A stretch of 64,000 nucleotides of DNA from contig JANORB010000083.1 of assembly GCA_031415135.1 (NCBI GenBank), forward strand, positions 1-64,000, in the 5' to 3' direction. Shown here piece after piece: positions 35,637 through 44,366 of the stretch. The notes beneath the pieces are model-generated. The model did not search any database, was not told where the DNA came from, and saw only the letters and a program-made list of their open reading frames with translations. The first letter of the stretch is position 1; every line of letters starts with the position of its first letter. The translations under genes and the position numbers were made by a program. The DNA comes from LGRD01 sp031415135 (lineage in GTDB: Bacteria; Pseudomonadota; Gammaproteobacteria; Burkholderiales; Burkholderiaceae_C).

Positions 35637-35729
35637 TTCCGGGGGCCGTGGTTTCATGGGCCGCCGGGGCAGCCTTGCGGCCCTCTTGCCTTGTGCCGGC
35701 GCCGATGTGCCTGAGTTATCCTGCACGCC

Positions 35730-36557
35730 ATGAACGAAGACCTGCCCGTGCACGAAGAAGAAGCCCGCGAGCCCCCGCCCAGGGCGCGCCGCAAGGGCAT
35801 CTATGTGCTGCCCAACATGATCACGCTGGCCAATCTGTTTGGTGGCTTCTACGCGATCGTGATGGCCATGAACGGCCGCTTTGAATTGTCGGTCTACGGG
35901 GTCTTCATTGCCATGGTGCTGGACAGCCTGGACGGCCGGGTGGCGCGCATGACCAACACCCAAAGCACATTCGGCGAGCAAATGGACAGTCTGTCGGACA
36001 TGGTCTCGTTCGGCGCGGCGCCGGCGCTGGTCATCTATGAGTGGGCGCTCAGGGACATGGGCAAGCTGGGCTGGGTTGCGGCCTTTGTCTATTGCGCATC
36101 GGCCGCATTGCGATTGGCGCGATTCAACACCAACCTGGCGGTGGTCGACAAACGATTCTTTCAGGGGCTGCCCAGTCCCGCGGCCGCGGCGATTGTGATG
36201 GGCTTCATCTGGGTGATGGACGATGCCGGCTTCAAGGGCTTCAAGGAAGGGCCGTGGCTGGGGTGGACGGCGTTTGCGGTCACGCTTTATGCGGGCCTGA
36301 CGATGGTCACCAACGTTCCCTTCTACAGCTTCAAGGATTTGAGTCTCAAGCGCTCGGTGCCGTTCATCGTGATCGTTGCAATCGCGCTGGGCATCGCCGT
36401 CATCAACATTCACCCGCCGATCGTCTTGTTCGCGTTGTTCTGTGCTTACGGGCTGTCGGGTTATGGCGTGTATGTCTGGAAGCGCAAGACCGGCCGGCCG
36501 GTCAGCGTGATCGCCACTTCCACCGACGAGCCCGACGAGCAGGGTCTGCATCGCTGA
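35730..36557 (+). CDS. pssA: CDP-diacylglycerol–serine O-phosphatidyltransferase
   Basis: This encodes 275 residues. The CDP-alcohol phosphotransferase motif is complete: DSLDGRVARMTNTQSTFGEQMDSLSD (D-x2-DG-x2-AR-x8-G-x3-D-x3-D). Several membrane helices follow. It makes phosphatidylserine, the precursor of phosphatidylethanolamine, in the inner membrane. No Shine-Dalgarno site precedes the ATG, but a TATCCT -10-like hexamer lies seven bases upstream, so the mRNA could be leaderless. Placement between ilvC and leuA is a conserved betaproteobacterial arrangement. Confidence 0.93.
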   Translation: MNEDLPVHEEEAREPPPRARRKGIYVLPNMITLANLFGGFYAIVMAMNGRFELSVYGVFIAMVLDSLDGRVARMTNTQSTFGEQMDSLSDMVSFGAAPALVIYEWALRDMGKLGWVAAFVYCASAALRLARFNTNLAVVDKRFFQGLPSPAAAAIVMGFIWVMDDAGFKGFKEGPWLGWTAFAVTLYAGLTMVTNVPFYSFKDLSLKRSVPFIVIVAIALGIAVINIHPPIVLFALFCAYGLSGYGVYVWKRKTGRPVSVIATSTDEPDEQGLHR

Positions 36558-36614
36558 ATCGGGGCGCCGGGCCCGGACCGAACTTCGGCTCCAGGCCGTG
36601 CTACATTTGTTTCC

Positions 36615-36674
36615 ATGACGTCCTCGATTGCCTTGTTGCTAGCGCTATCCCCTGGAGAACTGCGGGCTCGCTGA
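36615..36674 (+). CDS. Putative leucine leader peptide
   Basis: A 19-codon frame encodes MTSSIALLLALSPGELRAR and ends at TGA 36672-36674. Four of five consecutive codons (TTG TTG CTA GCG CTA) are Leu, including two CTA codons, which are rare in this G+C-rich sequence. It ends 26 bases before a terminator-like hairpin and ~105 bases before leuA. These are the parts of a classic leu attenuator, in which ribosome stalling at Leu codons prevents termination. No clear Shine-Dalgarno site is seen. Confidence 0.6.
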   Translation: MTSSIALLLALSPGELRAR

Positions 36675-36700
36675 TCGTTCACGTCCATCCGATCGACCTC

Positions 36701-36737
36701 AACGGCCCGTTTGCAACCTGCAGCGGGCCGTTTTGAT
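36701..36737 (+). terminator. Attenuator-type terminator upstream of leuA
   Basis: AACGGCCCG (36701-36709) pairs perfectly with CGGGCCGTT (36724-36732) across a 14-base loop, followed by a TTGATTT tract. It lies between the leader peptide and leuA. CGGGC at 36663-36667, in the end of the leader, could compete by pairing with GCCCG at 36705-36709. Confidence 0.7.
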
Positions 36738-36778
36738 TTGGGTTTGCGGGTTGCGATCTCGACCTTCAAGGAACCGCC

Positions 36779-38476
36779 ATGTTGAACCGACCGCAAGAAA
36801 AATACCGCGCCTTCGCGCCCGTTGCGTTGGCCGCCCGCCGCTGGCCTGACGCCGTGCTGACCCGGGCGCCGCAGTGGTGCAGTGTCGATCTGCGCGACGG
36901 CAACCAGGCGCTGATCGAGCCGATGGACGTTGGGCGCAAGCTGCGCATGTTCGAGATGCTGCTGCGCGTCGGCTTCAAGGAGATCGAAGTCGGATTTCCT
37001 TCGGCTTCGCAGACCGATTTCGACTTCGTCCGCATGCTGATCGAGCAGGATCGGGTTCCGGACGATGTGATCATTCAAGTCCTCACGCCCGCCCGCGAGC
37101 CCTTGGTGCGCCGAACCTTCGAGGCCCTTGCCGGCGCGCGCCGCGCGGTGGTGCATTTGTACAACGCGACCTCGCCGGTGATGCGCCGCGTGGTGCTGGG
37201 CTTGACCGAGGATCAAACGCTTGATCTCGCGGCAACGCACGCCCGCCTCGTGCAGGCGCTGGCCCGTGCACAGCCGGAGACTGATTTCAGCTTTCAGTAC
37301 TCGCCCGAGATGTTTTCCGGCACCGAGCTTGAGTTTTCCAAACGTGTGGTGGACGCGGTGACCGCCGTGTGGAGCCCCACCGAAGAGCGCAAATGCATCA
37401 TCAACCTGCCGTCGACGGTGGAGCACTCCACGCCGAACGTCTTCGCCGACATGATCGAGTGGATGCACCGCCATCTTGCGCGGCGCGAGGCCATCGTCCT
37501 GTCGGTGCATCCGCACAACGATCGCGGCACCGGCACGGCGGCGGGCGAGTTCGCATTGATGGCCGGCGCCGACCGCATCGAGGGCTGCTTGTTCGGCAAT
37601 GGCGAACGCACCGGCAATGTCGATCTGGTCAACATCGCGCTGAACTTGTACACGCAAGGCGTGGCGCCGGGGCTGGACTTCTCTGACATCGACGACGTGC
37701 GCCGCTGCGTCGAACACTGCAACCGCTTGCCCGTGCACCCGCGCCACCCGTATGCCGGAGACCTGGTCTACACCTCGTTTTCGGGTTCGCACCAGGACGC
37801 CATCAAAAAAGCGTTTGCCCAACGCATCGACGGCGAGATCTGGGACGTGCCGTACTTGCCCATCGACCCCAAAGACCTGGGGCGCAACTACGATGCGGTC
37901 ATCCGGGTCAACAGCCAGTCGGGCAAGGGCGGCATCGCCTACTTGCTGGAAGCCGAGTACGGGTTGGAGCTGCCGCGCCGCCTGCAAATCGAGTTCAGCC
38001 AGGTGGTTCAGGCGGTGATGGACGACACCGGCAAGGAGTTGTCGGCAGCGCAGATCTGGCAGACCTTCGAGGCCGAGTACGCGCTTGACGAAGGGCATGC
38101 CGCGCGCTTGTCCAACCCGTCGATCGCGCAGGGCAGCGACGGCGTGGTGAGCGTTCTCACCGATCTTGAGCTGCCGGGGCGGACCGTCCACGTGCACGGC
38201 CGGGGTGCGGGTCCGATCGACGCGTTCGTCGATGGCCTGAACCGGCAACTCGGCGCCGGCATTCGGGTGTTGGACTATCACGAACATGCGATCGGCAGTG
38301 GCGCGGACGCGCGTGCCGTGGCCTACCTCGAATTGCGGGTGGGCGACGGCGTGACCTTGTTTGGCGTCGGCATCGACGCCAGCATCGTCTCGGCATCGCT
38401 CAAGGCGATCGTCTGCGGCTGGGGCCGGGCGCAGGTGTCGAGTCCATCGGGTCGGCGCCTGGCCGTGCCCGCCTAA
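36779..38476 (+). CDS. leuA: 2-isopropylmalate synthase, type 2 (long form)
   Basis: This encodes 565 residues. It condenses acetyl-CoA and 2-oxoisovalerate, the committed step of leucine synthesis. The TIM-barrel start WCSVDLRDGNQALIEPMD, GFKEIEVGFPSASQTDFDF and the metal site SVHPHNDRGTGTAAGEFALMAGADRIEGCLFGNGERTGNVDL fit the long LeuA family shared with actinobacteria and yeast. The C-terminal ~150 residues form the LeuA regulatory domain. Ribosome site CAAGGA precedes the ATG. The stop codon TAA is part of the CTAA target duplication of the adjacent MITE. Confidence 0.94.
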   Translation: MLNRPQEKYRAFAPVALAARRWPDAVLTRAPQWCSVDLRDGNQALIEPMDVGRKLRMFEMLLRVGFKEIEVGFPSASQTDFDFVRMLIEQDRVPDDVIIQVLTPAREPLVRRTFEALAGARRAVVHLYNATSPVMRRVVLGLTEDQTLDLAATHARLVQALARAQPETDFSFQYSPEMFSGTELEFSKRVVDAVTAVWSPTEERKCIINLPSTVEHSTPNVFADMIEWMHRHLARREAIVLSVHPHNDRGTGTAAGEFALMAGADRIEGCLFGNGERTGNVDLVNIALNLYTQGVAPGLDFSDIDDVRRCVEHCNRLPVHPRHPYAGDLVYTSFSGSHQDAIKKAFAQRIDGEIWDVPYLPIDPKDLGRNYDAVIRVNSQSGKGGIAYLLEAEYGLELPRRLQIEFSQVVQAVMDDTGKELSAAQIWQTFEAEYALDEGHAARLSNPSIAQGSDGVVSVLTDLELPGRTVHVHGRGAGPIDAFVDGLNRQLGAGIRVLDYHEHAIGSGADARAVAYLELRVGDGVTLFGVGIDASIVSASLKAIVCGWGRAQVSSPSGRRLAVPA

Positions 38477-38637
38477 GGCAACGCTGAATAAGTCCCCGCG
38501 AGGGCGCGCGCCTCGCTTTGGGATGGGCTGCAAGGCGCAAACCACAGCCATAGCCCCAGCTATGGCGAGGATTTGCAACGCCGCAGACCGCCCAAAGCGA
38601 GGATGCGCGACCCGCGAGGGACTTGTTCAGCGTTGCT
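38477..38637. mobile_element. Palindromic MITE with IS5-like ends
   Basis: The 161-bp element is flanked by CTAA on both sides (38473-38476 and 38638-38641). Its ends are near-perfect inverted repeats: GCAACGCTGAATAAGTCCC at 38478-38496 and its complement, with one mismatch, at 38618-38636. Complementarity continues inward, including CCTCGCTTTGGG, to a central CCATAGC/GCTATGG stem at 38548-38565. It has no coding capacity. The ends share GAACAAGTCCC with my memory of IS5, and CTAA fits that group's YTAR target, so an IS5-group-mobilised MITE is the best guess. Confidence 0.85.
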
Positions 38638-38669
38638 CTAACATTGAAATCATTCATCAGGAGCAATCA

Positions 38670-40211
38670 ATGGCTGACAAGCTGATCATTTTCGACACCA
38701 CCTTGCGCGATGGCGAGCAGTCGCCCGGCGCGTCGATGACCAAGGACGAAAAGTTGCGCATCGCGCGCCAGCTGGAGCGCCTCCGGGTCGATGTCATCGA
38801 GGCCGGTTTTGCAGCGTCGTCCAATGGTGACTTCGAGGCCGTCAAGGCCATCGCCAACGCCATCAAGGACTGCACCGTGTGTTCGCTCGCACGGGCCAAC
38901 GACCGCGACATTTCGCGCGCCGCCGAGGCCCTGGCGGGCGGCAGCTCGACGCGGATCCACCTGTTCCTGGCCACCAGTGCGTTGCACATGGAGAAGAAGC
39001 TGCGCATGACACCCGACCAGGTTTTCGAGCAGGCAAAGCTGTCGACGCGCTTTGCCCGAAACCTGTCCGGCAACGTGGAGTTTTCACCCGAGGACGGCTA
39101 CCGCTCCGACCCCGATTTTCTGTGCCGCGTGCTGGAGGCGGTGATCGCCGAGGGTGCCACCACGATCAACATTCCCGACACCGTGGGTTATGCGGTGCCG
39201 GAGCTGTACGGCAATTTCATCCTCGATCTGCGCAATCGCATCCCGAACTCGGACAAGGCGGTCTGGTCGGTGCATTGCCACAACGACCTGGGCATGGCGG
39301 TGGCGAACTCGCTGGCGGGTGTGAAGATCGGCGGGGCGCGCCAGGTCGAGTGCACGATCAACGGGCTGGGCGAGCGGGCCGGCAATTGCTCTCTTGAAGA
39401 AGTCGTGATGGCGGTGAAGACGCGCCGCGACTACTTCGACCTGGCGCTGAACATCGACACGACGCAAATCGTGCCTGCGTCCCGCCTGGTGTCGCAGACC
39501 ACCGGGTTTGTGGTTCAGCCCAACAAGGCCGTCGTGGGCGCAAACGCGTTTGCGCATGCGTCGGGCATTCACCAGGACGGCGTACTCAAGGCCCGCGACA
39601 CCTACGAAATCATGCGCGCTGAAGACGTTGGCTGGGCCACCAACAAGATCGTGCTGGGCAAGCTGTCGGGGCGCAATGCGTTCAAGCAGCGCTTGCAGGA
39701 CCTTGGCATTCAGCTGGGGTCCGAGACCGAGGTCAATTCGGCTTTTGCCAAGTTCAAGGAACTGGCCGACCGCAAGAGCGAGATCTACGATGAGGACATC
39801 CTGGCGCTGGTGATGGACGAGTCGGTGACCGCGGAGCGCGAGCACTACCGGCTGCTGTCGCTCTCGCAACGCTCGGAGACCGGTGAACGCCCGCACGCGA
39901 AGGTTGCCTTCGCCGCTGGTGATGCCGAACACCATGTCGAGAGCGATGGCGACGGACCGGTCGATGCCAGCCTGAAGGCGATTGAGTCCAAGGTGCAAAG
40001 CGGTGCCGAGATGCTGCTGTATTCGGTCAATGCCATCACCTCGGGCAGCACCGAATCGCAGGGTGAGGTGACCGTGCGCCTGCAGCATGGCGGGAGGGTG
40101 GTCAACGGCGTCGGCGCCGATCCGGACATCATCGTCGCTTCGGCCAAGGCCTACCTCAGCGCGCTCAACAAGCTGCACAGCAAGGTCGAGCGCGTCGCCG
40201 CCCAGGGGTGA
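38670..40211 (+). CDS. leuA: 2-isopropylmalate synthase, type 1
   Basis: This encodes 513 residues from ATG 38670, preceded by CAGGAGCAATCA; the open frame continues upstream through the MITE, which is not coding. Motifs are LIIFDTTLRDGEQSPGASM, VHCHNDLGMAVANSLAGVKIGGARQVECTINGLGERAGNCSLEE and GIHQDGVLKARDTYEIM. The C-terminal regulatory domain ends with VRLQHGGRVVNGVGADPDIIVASAKAYLSALNKL. It belongs to a different LeuA subfamily from the gene 193 bases upstream, so the genome has two isopropylmalate synthases side by side. Before the MITE entered, the two genes would have been ~28 bases apart. Confidence 0.94.
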   Translation: MADKLIIFDTTLRDGEQSPGASMTKDEKLRIARQLERLRVDVIEAGFAASSNGDFEAVKAIANAIKDCTVCSLARANDRDISRAAEALAGGSSTRIHLFLATSALHMEKKLRMTPDQVFEQAKLSTRFARNLSGNVEFSPEDGYRSDPDFLCRVLEAVIAEGATTINIPDTVGYAVPELYGNFILDLRNRIPNSDKAVWSVHCHNDLGMAVANSLAGVKIGGARQVECTINGLGERAGNCSLEEVVMAVKTRRDYFDLALNIDTTQIVPASRLVSQTTGFVVQPNKAVVGANAFAHASGIHQDGVLKARDTYEIMRAEDVGWATNKIVLGKLSGRNAFKQRLQDLGIQLGSETEVNSAFAKFKELADRKSEIYDEDILALVMDESVTAEREHYRLLSLSQRSETGERPHAKVAFAAGDAEHHVESDGDGPVDASLKAIESKVQSGAEMLLYSVNAITSGSTESQGEVTVRLQHGGRVVNGVGADPDIIVASAKAYLSALNKLHSKVERVAAQG

Positions 40212-40273
40212 TGGGCAAGGGCCTGAAACATTGTGAAGAACTGACTTGAGGAAATACCCGTAACGTTTTGATA

Positions 40274-40301
40274 TTGCGAACATTTTTCACTCGGGTACAC
40301 T
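40274..40301 (+). promoter_or_regulatory. Sigma-70-type promoter of the PBP7 gene
   Basis: TTGCGA (40274-40279), a 16-base spacer and TACACT (40296-40301) lie ~30 bases before the start at 40332. Confidence 0.6.
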
Positions 40302-40331
40302 CTGGCCACTGGTTTGCATGGGAGTGTGGCG

Positions 40332-41390
40332 GTGTCGATCGGAAAGTACCTGTCGGGCGGCTTGTTGGCAGTTCTCGTCGCGTTTTCACTGGCGTTGCCG
40401 TCCGTTGCAAATGCTGCCAGGCAAGTAGCCGCCAAGAAGAAGGATGTCGCGGCGAACAAGGCGGCCCCGTCAGTGCGCACCCGGCCGCAGTTTGTCACCC
40501 GAAATGGCAAACGCGTGGTGGTCCGGCATTCGCTGCACATGGTGCGTCTCGAACCGGCCAAGCCATCGATCGGGCAGTTGACCGGGCTCCACAACACGTC
40601 TGATTCGCTCGATTTGAAGTCCGGCGTCGCGCTGGTTCTGGACCAGGACACCGACGAGGTGCTGTTCAGCAAGAACTCGCAGGCGGTGCTGCCCATTGCC
40701 TCGCTGACCAAGTTGATGACGGCCATCGTGGTGGCCGAGGCCAGGCAACCGCTGGGCGAAGTCTTGAGCGTGACGCAGGACGATGTCGACACCGAAAAGG
40801 GCAGCCGCTCGCGCCTGAAGGTGGGCACCCAGCTGACGCGTGAGGAAATGCTCCACCTGGCGCTGATGTCGTCCGAAAACCGCGCCGCGCATGTGCTCGG
40901 ACGCGAGTATCCGGGCGGTGTCGAAGCGTTCGTCAAGGTGATGAACCGCAAGGCCGCGGCGTTGGGGATGGCAGCGACGCGATTTGTGGAGCCCACCGGT
41001 TTGTCCAGCCAGAACCGTTCCAGCGCGCGCGACCTGGCCACGCTGGTGAAGGCAGCGCACCAGCACTCGATCATCAGGGAAATGTCCACATCGCCTGGCC
41101 ACCTGGTCGATGTGGGCGCCCGGTCGGTGCAGTTCGTCAATACCAACCGCTTGCTGGCCAATCCCGATTGGGAGATTGGTTTGCAGAAGACGGGTTACAT
41201 CACCGAAGCGGGTCGCTGTCTGGTGCTCCAGGCCAGGTTGGCGGGGCGTCAAGTGATCATGATCTTCCTCGACTCGGCCGGAAAATACTCGCGGCTCGGT
41301 GACGCCGAGCGGGTGCGGCGATGGATCGAGGAAACCCCGCCGGCCCCGCCCGCCCGCGAACCCGCCGCAGCGGCAGACGCTGCCTCCTGA
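40332..41390 (+). CDS. pbpG: D-alanyl-D-alanine endopeptidase, PBP7 type
   Basis: This encodes 352 residues from GTG 40332, chosen because GGGAG lies seven bases upstream; the frame also opens at TTG 40314. A signal peptide (YLSGGLLAVLVAFSLALPSVANA) directs it to the periplasm. The serine acyltransferase motifs are all present: SLTK (SxxK), SSEN (SxN) and KTG in LQKTGYITEAGRC. It cleaves peptidoglycan cross-links or removes terminal D-Ala. The C-terminus is Pro/Ala-rich. It has its own promoter and is convergent with the IclR gene. Confidence 0.9.
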   Translation: MSIGKYLSGGLLAVLVAFSLALPSVANAARQVAAKKKDVAANKAAPSVRTRPQFVTRNGKRVVVRHSLHMVRLEPAKPSIGQLTGLHNTSDSLDLKSGVALVLDQDTDEVLFSKNSQAVLPIASLTKLMTAIVVAEARQPLGEVLSVTQDDVDTEKGSRSRLKVGTQLTREEMLHLALMSSENRAAHVLGREYPGGVEAFVKVMNRKAAALGMAATRFVEPTGLSSQNRSSARDLATLVKAAHQHSIIREMSTSPGHLVDVGARSVQFVNTNRLLANPDWEIGLQKTGYITEAGRCLVLQARLAGRQVIMIFLDSAGKYSRLGDAERVRRWIEETPPAPPAREPAAAADAAS

Positions 41391-41416
41391 AACACGCGTC
41401 ACCAGCCGGCCTGCGG

Positions 41417-42187
41417 TCAGGCGCCGCGGTGCCCCAGCGACTGCGAGATCTGTGCGGCGGTGGCCTTGAGGCGTTCCAGCCAGCCCTCTTCAAGCCGATC
41501 GGCCGGCGCCGAGATGGACAGGCCGGCAATCAGCTTGCCATGGTCGTCGAGGATTCCCGCCGCCATGCAGCGCACGCCCAGCTCCAGTTCCTCGTCGTCA
41601 CGCGCGGTGCCGTTCTGGTTGACGCGCGCCAGTTCGCGCTCCAGCGCTGCCAGGTCGGTGATGCTGTTGCGGGTGTGCCCGGCCAGCCCGGTGCGGGTGG
41701 CGTAGGCGCGCACCCGGGCCGGGTCGTCGTGGGCCAGGAAGAGCTTTCCAACCGACGTCAAATGAAGCGGTGCGCGGCCGCCGATGGCGCGCACGACTTG
41801 CATGCCCGAGCGTTCGCTGTAGGTGCGCTCGATGTACACGATCTCGTCGCCCTGGCGCATCGACAGGTTGACGGGTTGGTGGGTGAGCTTGTGCAGCTCG
41901 CGCATCGGCGCCAGCGCGGCATCGCGCACATCGAGCCGGGCCTTCACCAGGTTGCCGAGTTCGAGCAGGCGCATGCCCAGCCGGTAGCTGCCGGCCTCGG
42001 GCCGGTCGACATAGCGGCCAATGGTCAGGTCGTTGAGGATTCGATGGGCGGTGGACGGGTGCAGGCCGGTCTGTTCGCTGATCATCTTCAACGAGATCGG
42101 ATCCTGATGTGAGGCCAGCAAATCCAGCAGCGCGAAGCTGCGCTCCAGAACCTGGATGGTGGGGGACCTGGCCTCGTTCTTTGCCAT
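41417..42187 (-). CDS. IclR family transcriptional regulator
   Basis: This encodes 256 residues from ATG 42187 (MAKNEARSPTIQVLERSFALLDLLASH). The longer frame upstream is a shadow of hpnE. The winged helix-turn-helix is ISLKMISEQTGLHPSTAHRILNDLTIGRYVDR. The effector domain contains GDEIVYIERTYSERSGMQVVRAIGGRAPLHLTSVGKLFLAH and GVRCMAAGILDDHGKLIAGLSISAPADRL. IclR proteins bind small organic acids and control catabolic or transport genes. It lies 68 bases downstream of hpnE on the same strand; whether it regulates the squalene genes is unknown. Confidence 0.92.
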   Translation of the reverse strand: MAKNEARSPTIQVLERSFALLDLLASHQDPISLKMISEQTGLHPSTAHRILNDLTIGRYVDRPEAGSYRLGMRLLELGNLVKARLDVRDAALAPMRELHKLTHQPVNLSMRQGDEIVYIERTYSERSGMQVVRAIGGRAPLHLTSVGKLFLAHDDPARVRAYATRTGLAGHTRNSITDLAALERELARVNQNGTARDDEELELGVRCMAAGILDDHGKLIAGLSISAPADRLEEGWLERLKATAAQISQSLGHRGA

Positions 42188-42255
42188 CCCGGATTCTCGC
42201 TCAACTCTTCGCCTTTCTGTATGGCGAAAACGGTGCGTGCAATCCGGGAGATCGA

Positions 42256-43530
42256 TCAGACAAATCGGCGCACTGCCGCAACCCCGCTGCGAACGGCGCC
42301 CTCCAGGGTTGCCGGGTACGGGCCGGCCACATGGTCGCCGGCGGCATGCAGGCCGGGCGCCATTTGCAAGGCAGGGCGTCGCAATCCCGGAACACATCGA
42401 AAGGTGGCGCGCTTTTCGGTCAGTGTCTTGACGGTCAGCAGTGGGCTGCGCAAGTGCTGTGCGAGCGCGGTCTCGGCCTGGCGCAACACGGCCTGTTCGG
42501 TGCCCTCCACACCGAGATCGACCCATGCCCTTGCACCGCTGATGACGAAGGCCAGCAGGCCCGCCGGCCCGCCGAGCTGGCCTCGGTCGAAGACAAACTG
42601 GGCCGGAGCCTGCGCGCCGCTGCGCAGCGCCAGCATCGGGTCGGGGAGTTGCGTGCCGGCGCTGCGCAGGTAGACCGTCACGATCGGCTCGTATTGAAGC
42701 GCCGTCGCGGTGCGCGACCATGCTGGCGCCACGGTGTGCGCCAGGCGCGCCGCTTCGGCCGGTGCGGTGGCCAGCACCACCCGGTCGAACAGCTCGCCGT
42801 CGACCCGCCACGAGGGGCCGTGCGCCGCCAGCTGCTGGACGCGCTGGGACAGGTGGATCGTTGCGCCCGATCGGCGCAGCCAGTCGGCCGCCGGGGCGGG
42901 CAGGGTGTCGCTGAGGCTGACCCGGGGCAGCAGCAGGTCCGCGGACCCGGCTCCCGAGAACAGCGCATCCTTCAGCACGCGCAGGAACACGGTGCCGCTG
43001 GCGTGGCCCGCAGGCGTGTTCAGCGCGGCCACACACAGCGGGTCGATGAGGTCCTCGCGCACCGGGGCGGGCAGTCGCGCCGTGAGGTCGGCCACGCTGC
43101 GCAGCGGCCCGCATCGAAAGCCGGTCACGAACCACCCGAGTGCCGTGGCCAGCAAGGCGGCCTTGTCACGCCGGCGCCAACTGCCGTGGCGCAAGACCGC
43201 ACCGGCGAACGCCAGCGGCGGCGAGCCGGCCTTCAGTTGCAGCCCGACGCCTTGCGGATCGGTGAATCGCAGCGGCGTGCGCAAGAACGCGGCGCCGGGA
43301 TTGACGCCCACCACTTTCATCAGGCGCAGCGTTTCGGTGTACGCGCCGATCAGGATGTGCTGGCCGTTGTCCAGCAACAGCCCGTCGATGGCCACGCCGC
43401 GCGAGCGGCCACCGAGTTGCGCCGCCATCTCGAACAGCGTCACCGCCTGGCCCTGCAGGGTCGCCTCGATGGCCGCCGCCAGCCCGGCCCAGCCGCCCCC
43501 CACCACGGCCACACGGATCGGCGCCGGCAC
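42256..43530 (-). CDS. hpnE: Hydroxysqualene dehydroxylase (squalene-associated FAD desaturase)
   Basis: This encodes 424 residues from GTG 43530, which overlaps the hpnD stop by one base (TAGTG) and has CGAGG upstream; an ATG 12 codons earlier is the alternative. The FAD-binding Rossmann motif is RVAVVGGGWAGLAAAIEATLQGQAVTLFEMAAQLGGRSR. The family-specific C-terminal block GDHVAGPYPATLEGAVRSGVAA is present. It catalyses the last step of the three-enzyme route from farnesyl diphosphate to squalene. It is coupled to hpnD and hpnC in one operon. Confidence 0.93.
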   Translation of the reverse strand: MPAPIRVAVVGGGWAGLAAAIEATLQGQAVTLFEMAAQLGGRSRGVAIDGLLLDNGQHILIGAYTETLRLMKVVGVNPGAAFLRTPLRFTDPQGVGLQLKAGSPPLAFAGAVLRHGSWRRRDKAALLATALGWFVTGFRCGPLRSVADLTARLPAPVREDLIDPLCVAALNTPAGHASGTVFLRVLKDALFSGAGSADLLLPRVSLSDTLPAPAADWLRRSGATIHLSQRVQQLAAHGPSWRVDGELFDRVVLATAPAEAARLAHTVAPAWSRTATALQYEPIVTVYLRSAGTQLPDPMLALRSGAQAPAQFVFDRGQLGGPAGLLAFVISGARAWVDLGVEGTEQAVLRQAETALAQHLRSPLLTVKTLTEKRATFRCVPGLRRPALQMAPGLHAAGDHVAGPYPATLEGAVRSGVAAVRRFV

Positions 43531-44366
43531 TAAGCCTCGCGCCAGTTGGTGCGCATCGCAATCCACAGCTTGCGCAGCGGCGTCAGCGATGTGCGCTGGT
43601 GCAGCACCTGAAAGTTCGCGGCCTCGATCTCGCGCAGCAGCGTGCGATAGATGTTGGCCATCATCAGTCCCGGTTTCTGGGCCGTCCGGTCGGCTGCGGG
43701 CAGCGTCGCAAAGGCCTCGTCATAAGTGCGGTGGGCACGCTCGGCCTGGAATTTCATCAGGGCCGTGAAGCGGTCGCTGTAGCCGCGGTTCAGCACCTCC
43801 TGCGCCTTGACATCGAACTGCTTCAGCTCGGACACCGGCAGGTAGATGCGGCCGCGGCGCGCATCGTCGCCGACATCGCGGATGATGTTGGTCAGCTGCA
43901 TGGCCAGGCCCAGGCGATGGGCGTAGGTCACGGTCGCGGCATCGGTGCGCCCGAAGATGTTCGCCGCCACCTCACCCACCACGCCGGCCACCAGGTGGCA
44001 ATAACGCGCCAGCCCGGCGAAGTCGAGGTAGCGTGACTGCTCCAGGTCCATCTGGCAGCCGTCGATCACCGCCAGAAGATGGTCGGCCACCATGCCATGC
44101 GCGCGCGCTTGCGGCATCAGCGCCTTCATCACCGGGTGGCTCGGGCTGCCACCAAAACTCGCTGCCACCTCCTTGCGCCACCAGGCCAGCTTGGTCGCCG
44201 CCACGCCGGGGTCGGACACCTCGTCTACCACGTCGTCGACCTCCCGGCAAAACGCATAGAACGCGGTGATCGCGGCACGCCGCGGCGGCGGCAGGAACAG
44301 GAAGGCGTAGTAGAAACTGGAGCCGCTCTTGGCGGCCTTGTCCTGCACGTACTGTTCAGGGGTCAT
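43530..44366 (-). CDS. hpnD: Presqualene diphosphate synthase
   Basis: This encodes 278 residues from ATG 44366. The two Asp-rich motifs of trans-isoprenyl-head-to-head synthases are FCREVDDVVDEVSD and QLTNIIRDVGDDARRGRIYLP. It condenses two farnesyl diphosphates to presqualene diphosphate. The start overlaps the hpnC stop as ATGA, and its own stop touches hpnE, so hpnC-hpnD-hpnE are translationally coupled. Confidence 0.94.
   Translation of the reverse strand: MTPEQYVQDKAAKSGSSFYYAFLFLPPPRRAAITAFYAFCREVDDVVDEVSDPGVAATKLAWWRKEVAASFGGSPSHPVMKALMPQARAHGMVADHLLAVIDGCQMDLEQSRYLDFAGLARYCHLVAGVVGEVAANIFGRTDAATVTYAHRLGLAMQLTNIIRDVGDDARRGRIYLPVSELKQFDVKAQEVLNRGYSDRFTALMKFQAERAHRTYDEAFATLPAADRTAQKPGLMMANIYRTLLREIEAANFQVLHQRTSLTPLRKLWIAMRTNWREA

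Noticed and set aside
38361..38669. Upstream extension of the leuA type 1 frame through the MITE
   Set aside because: The frame is open only by chance; the family start and a good ribosome site are at 38670.
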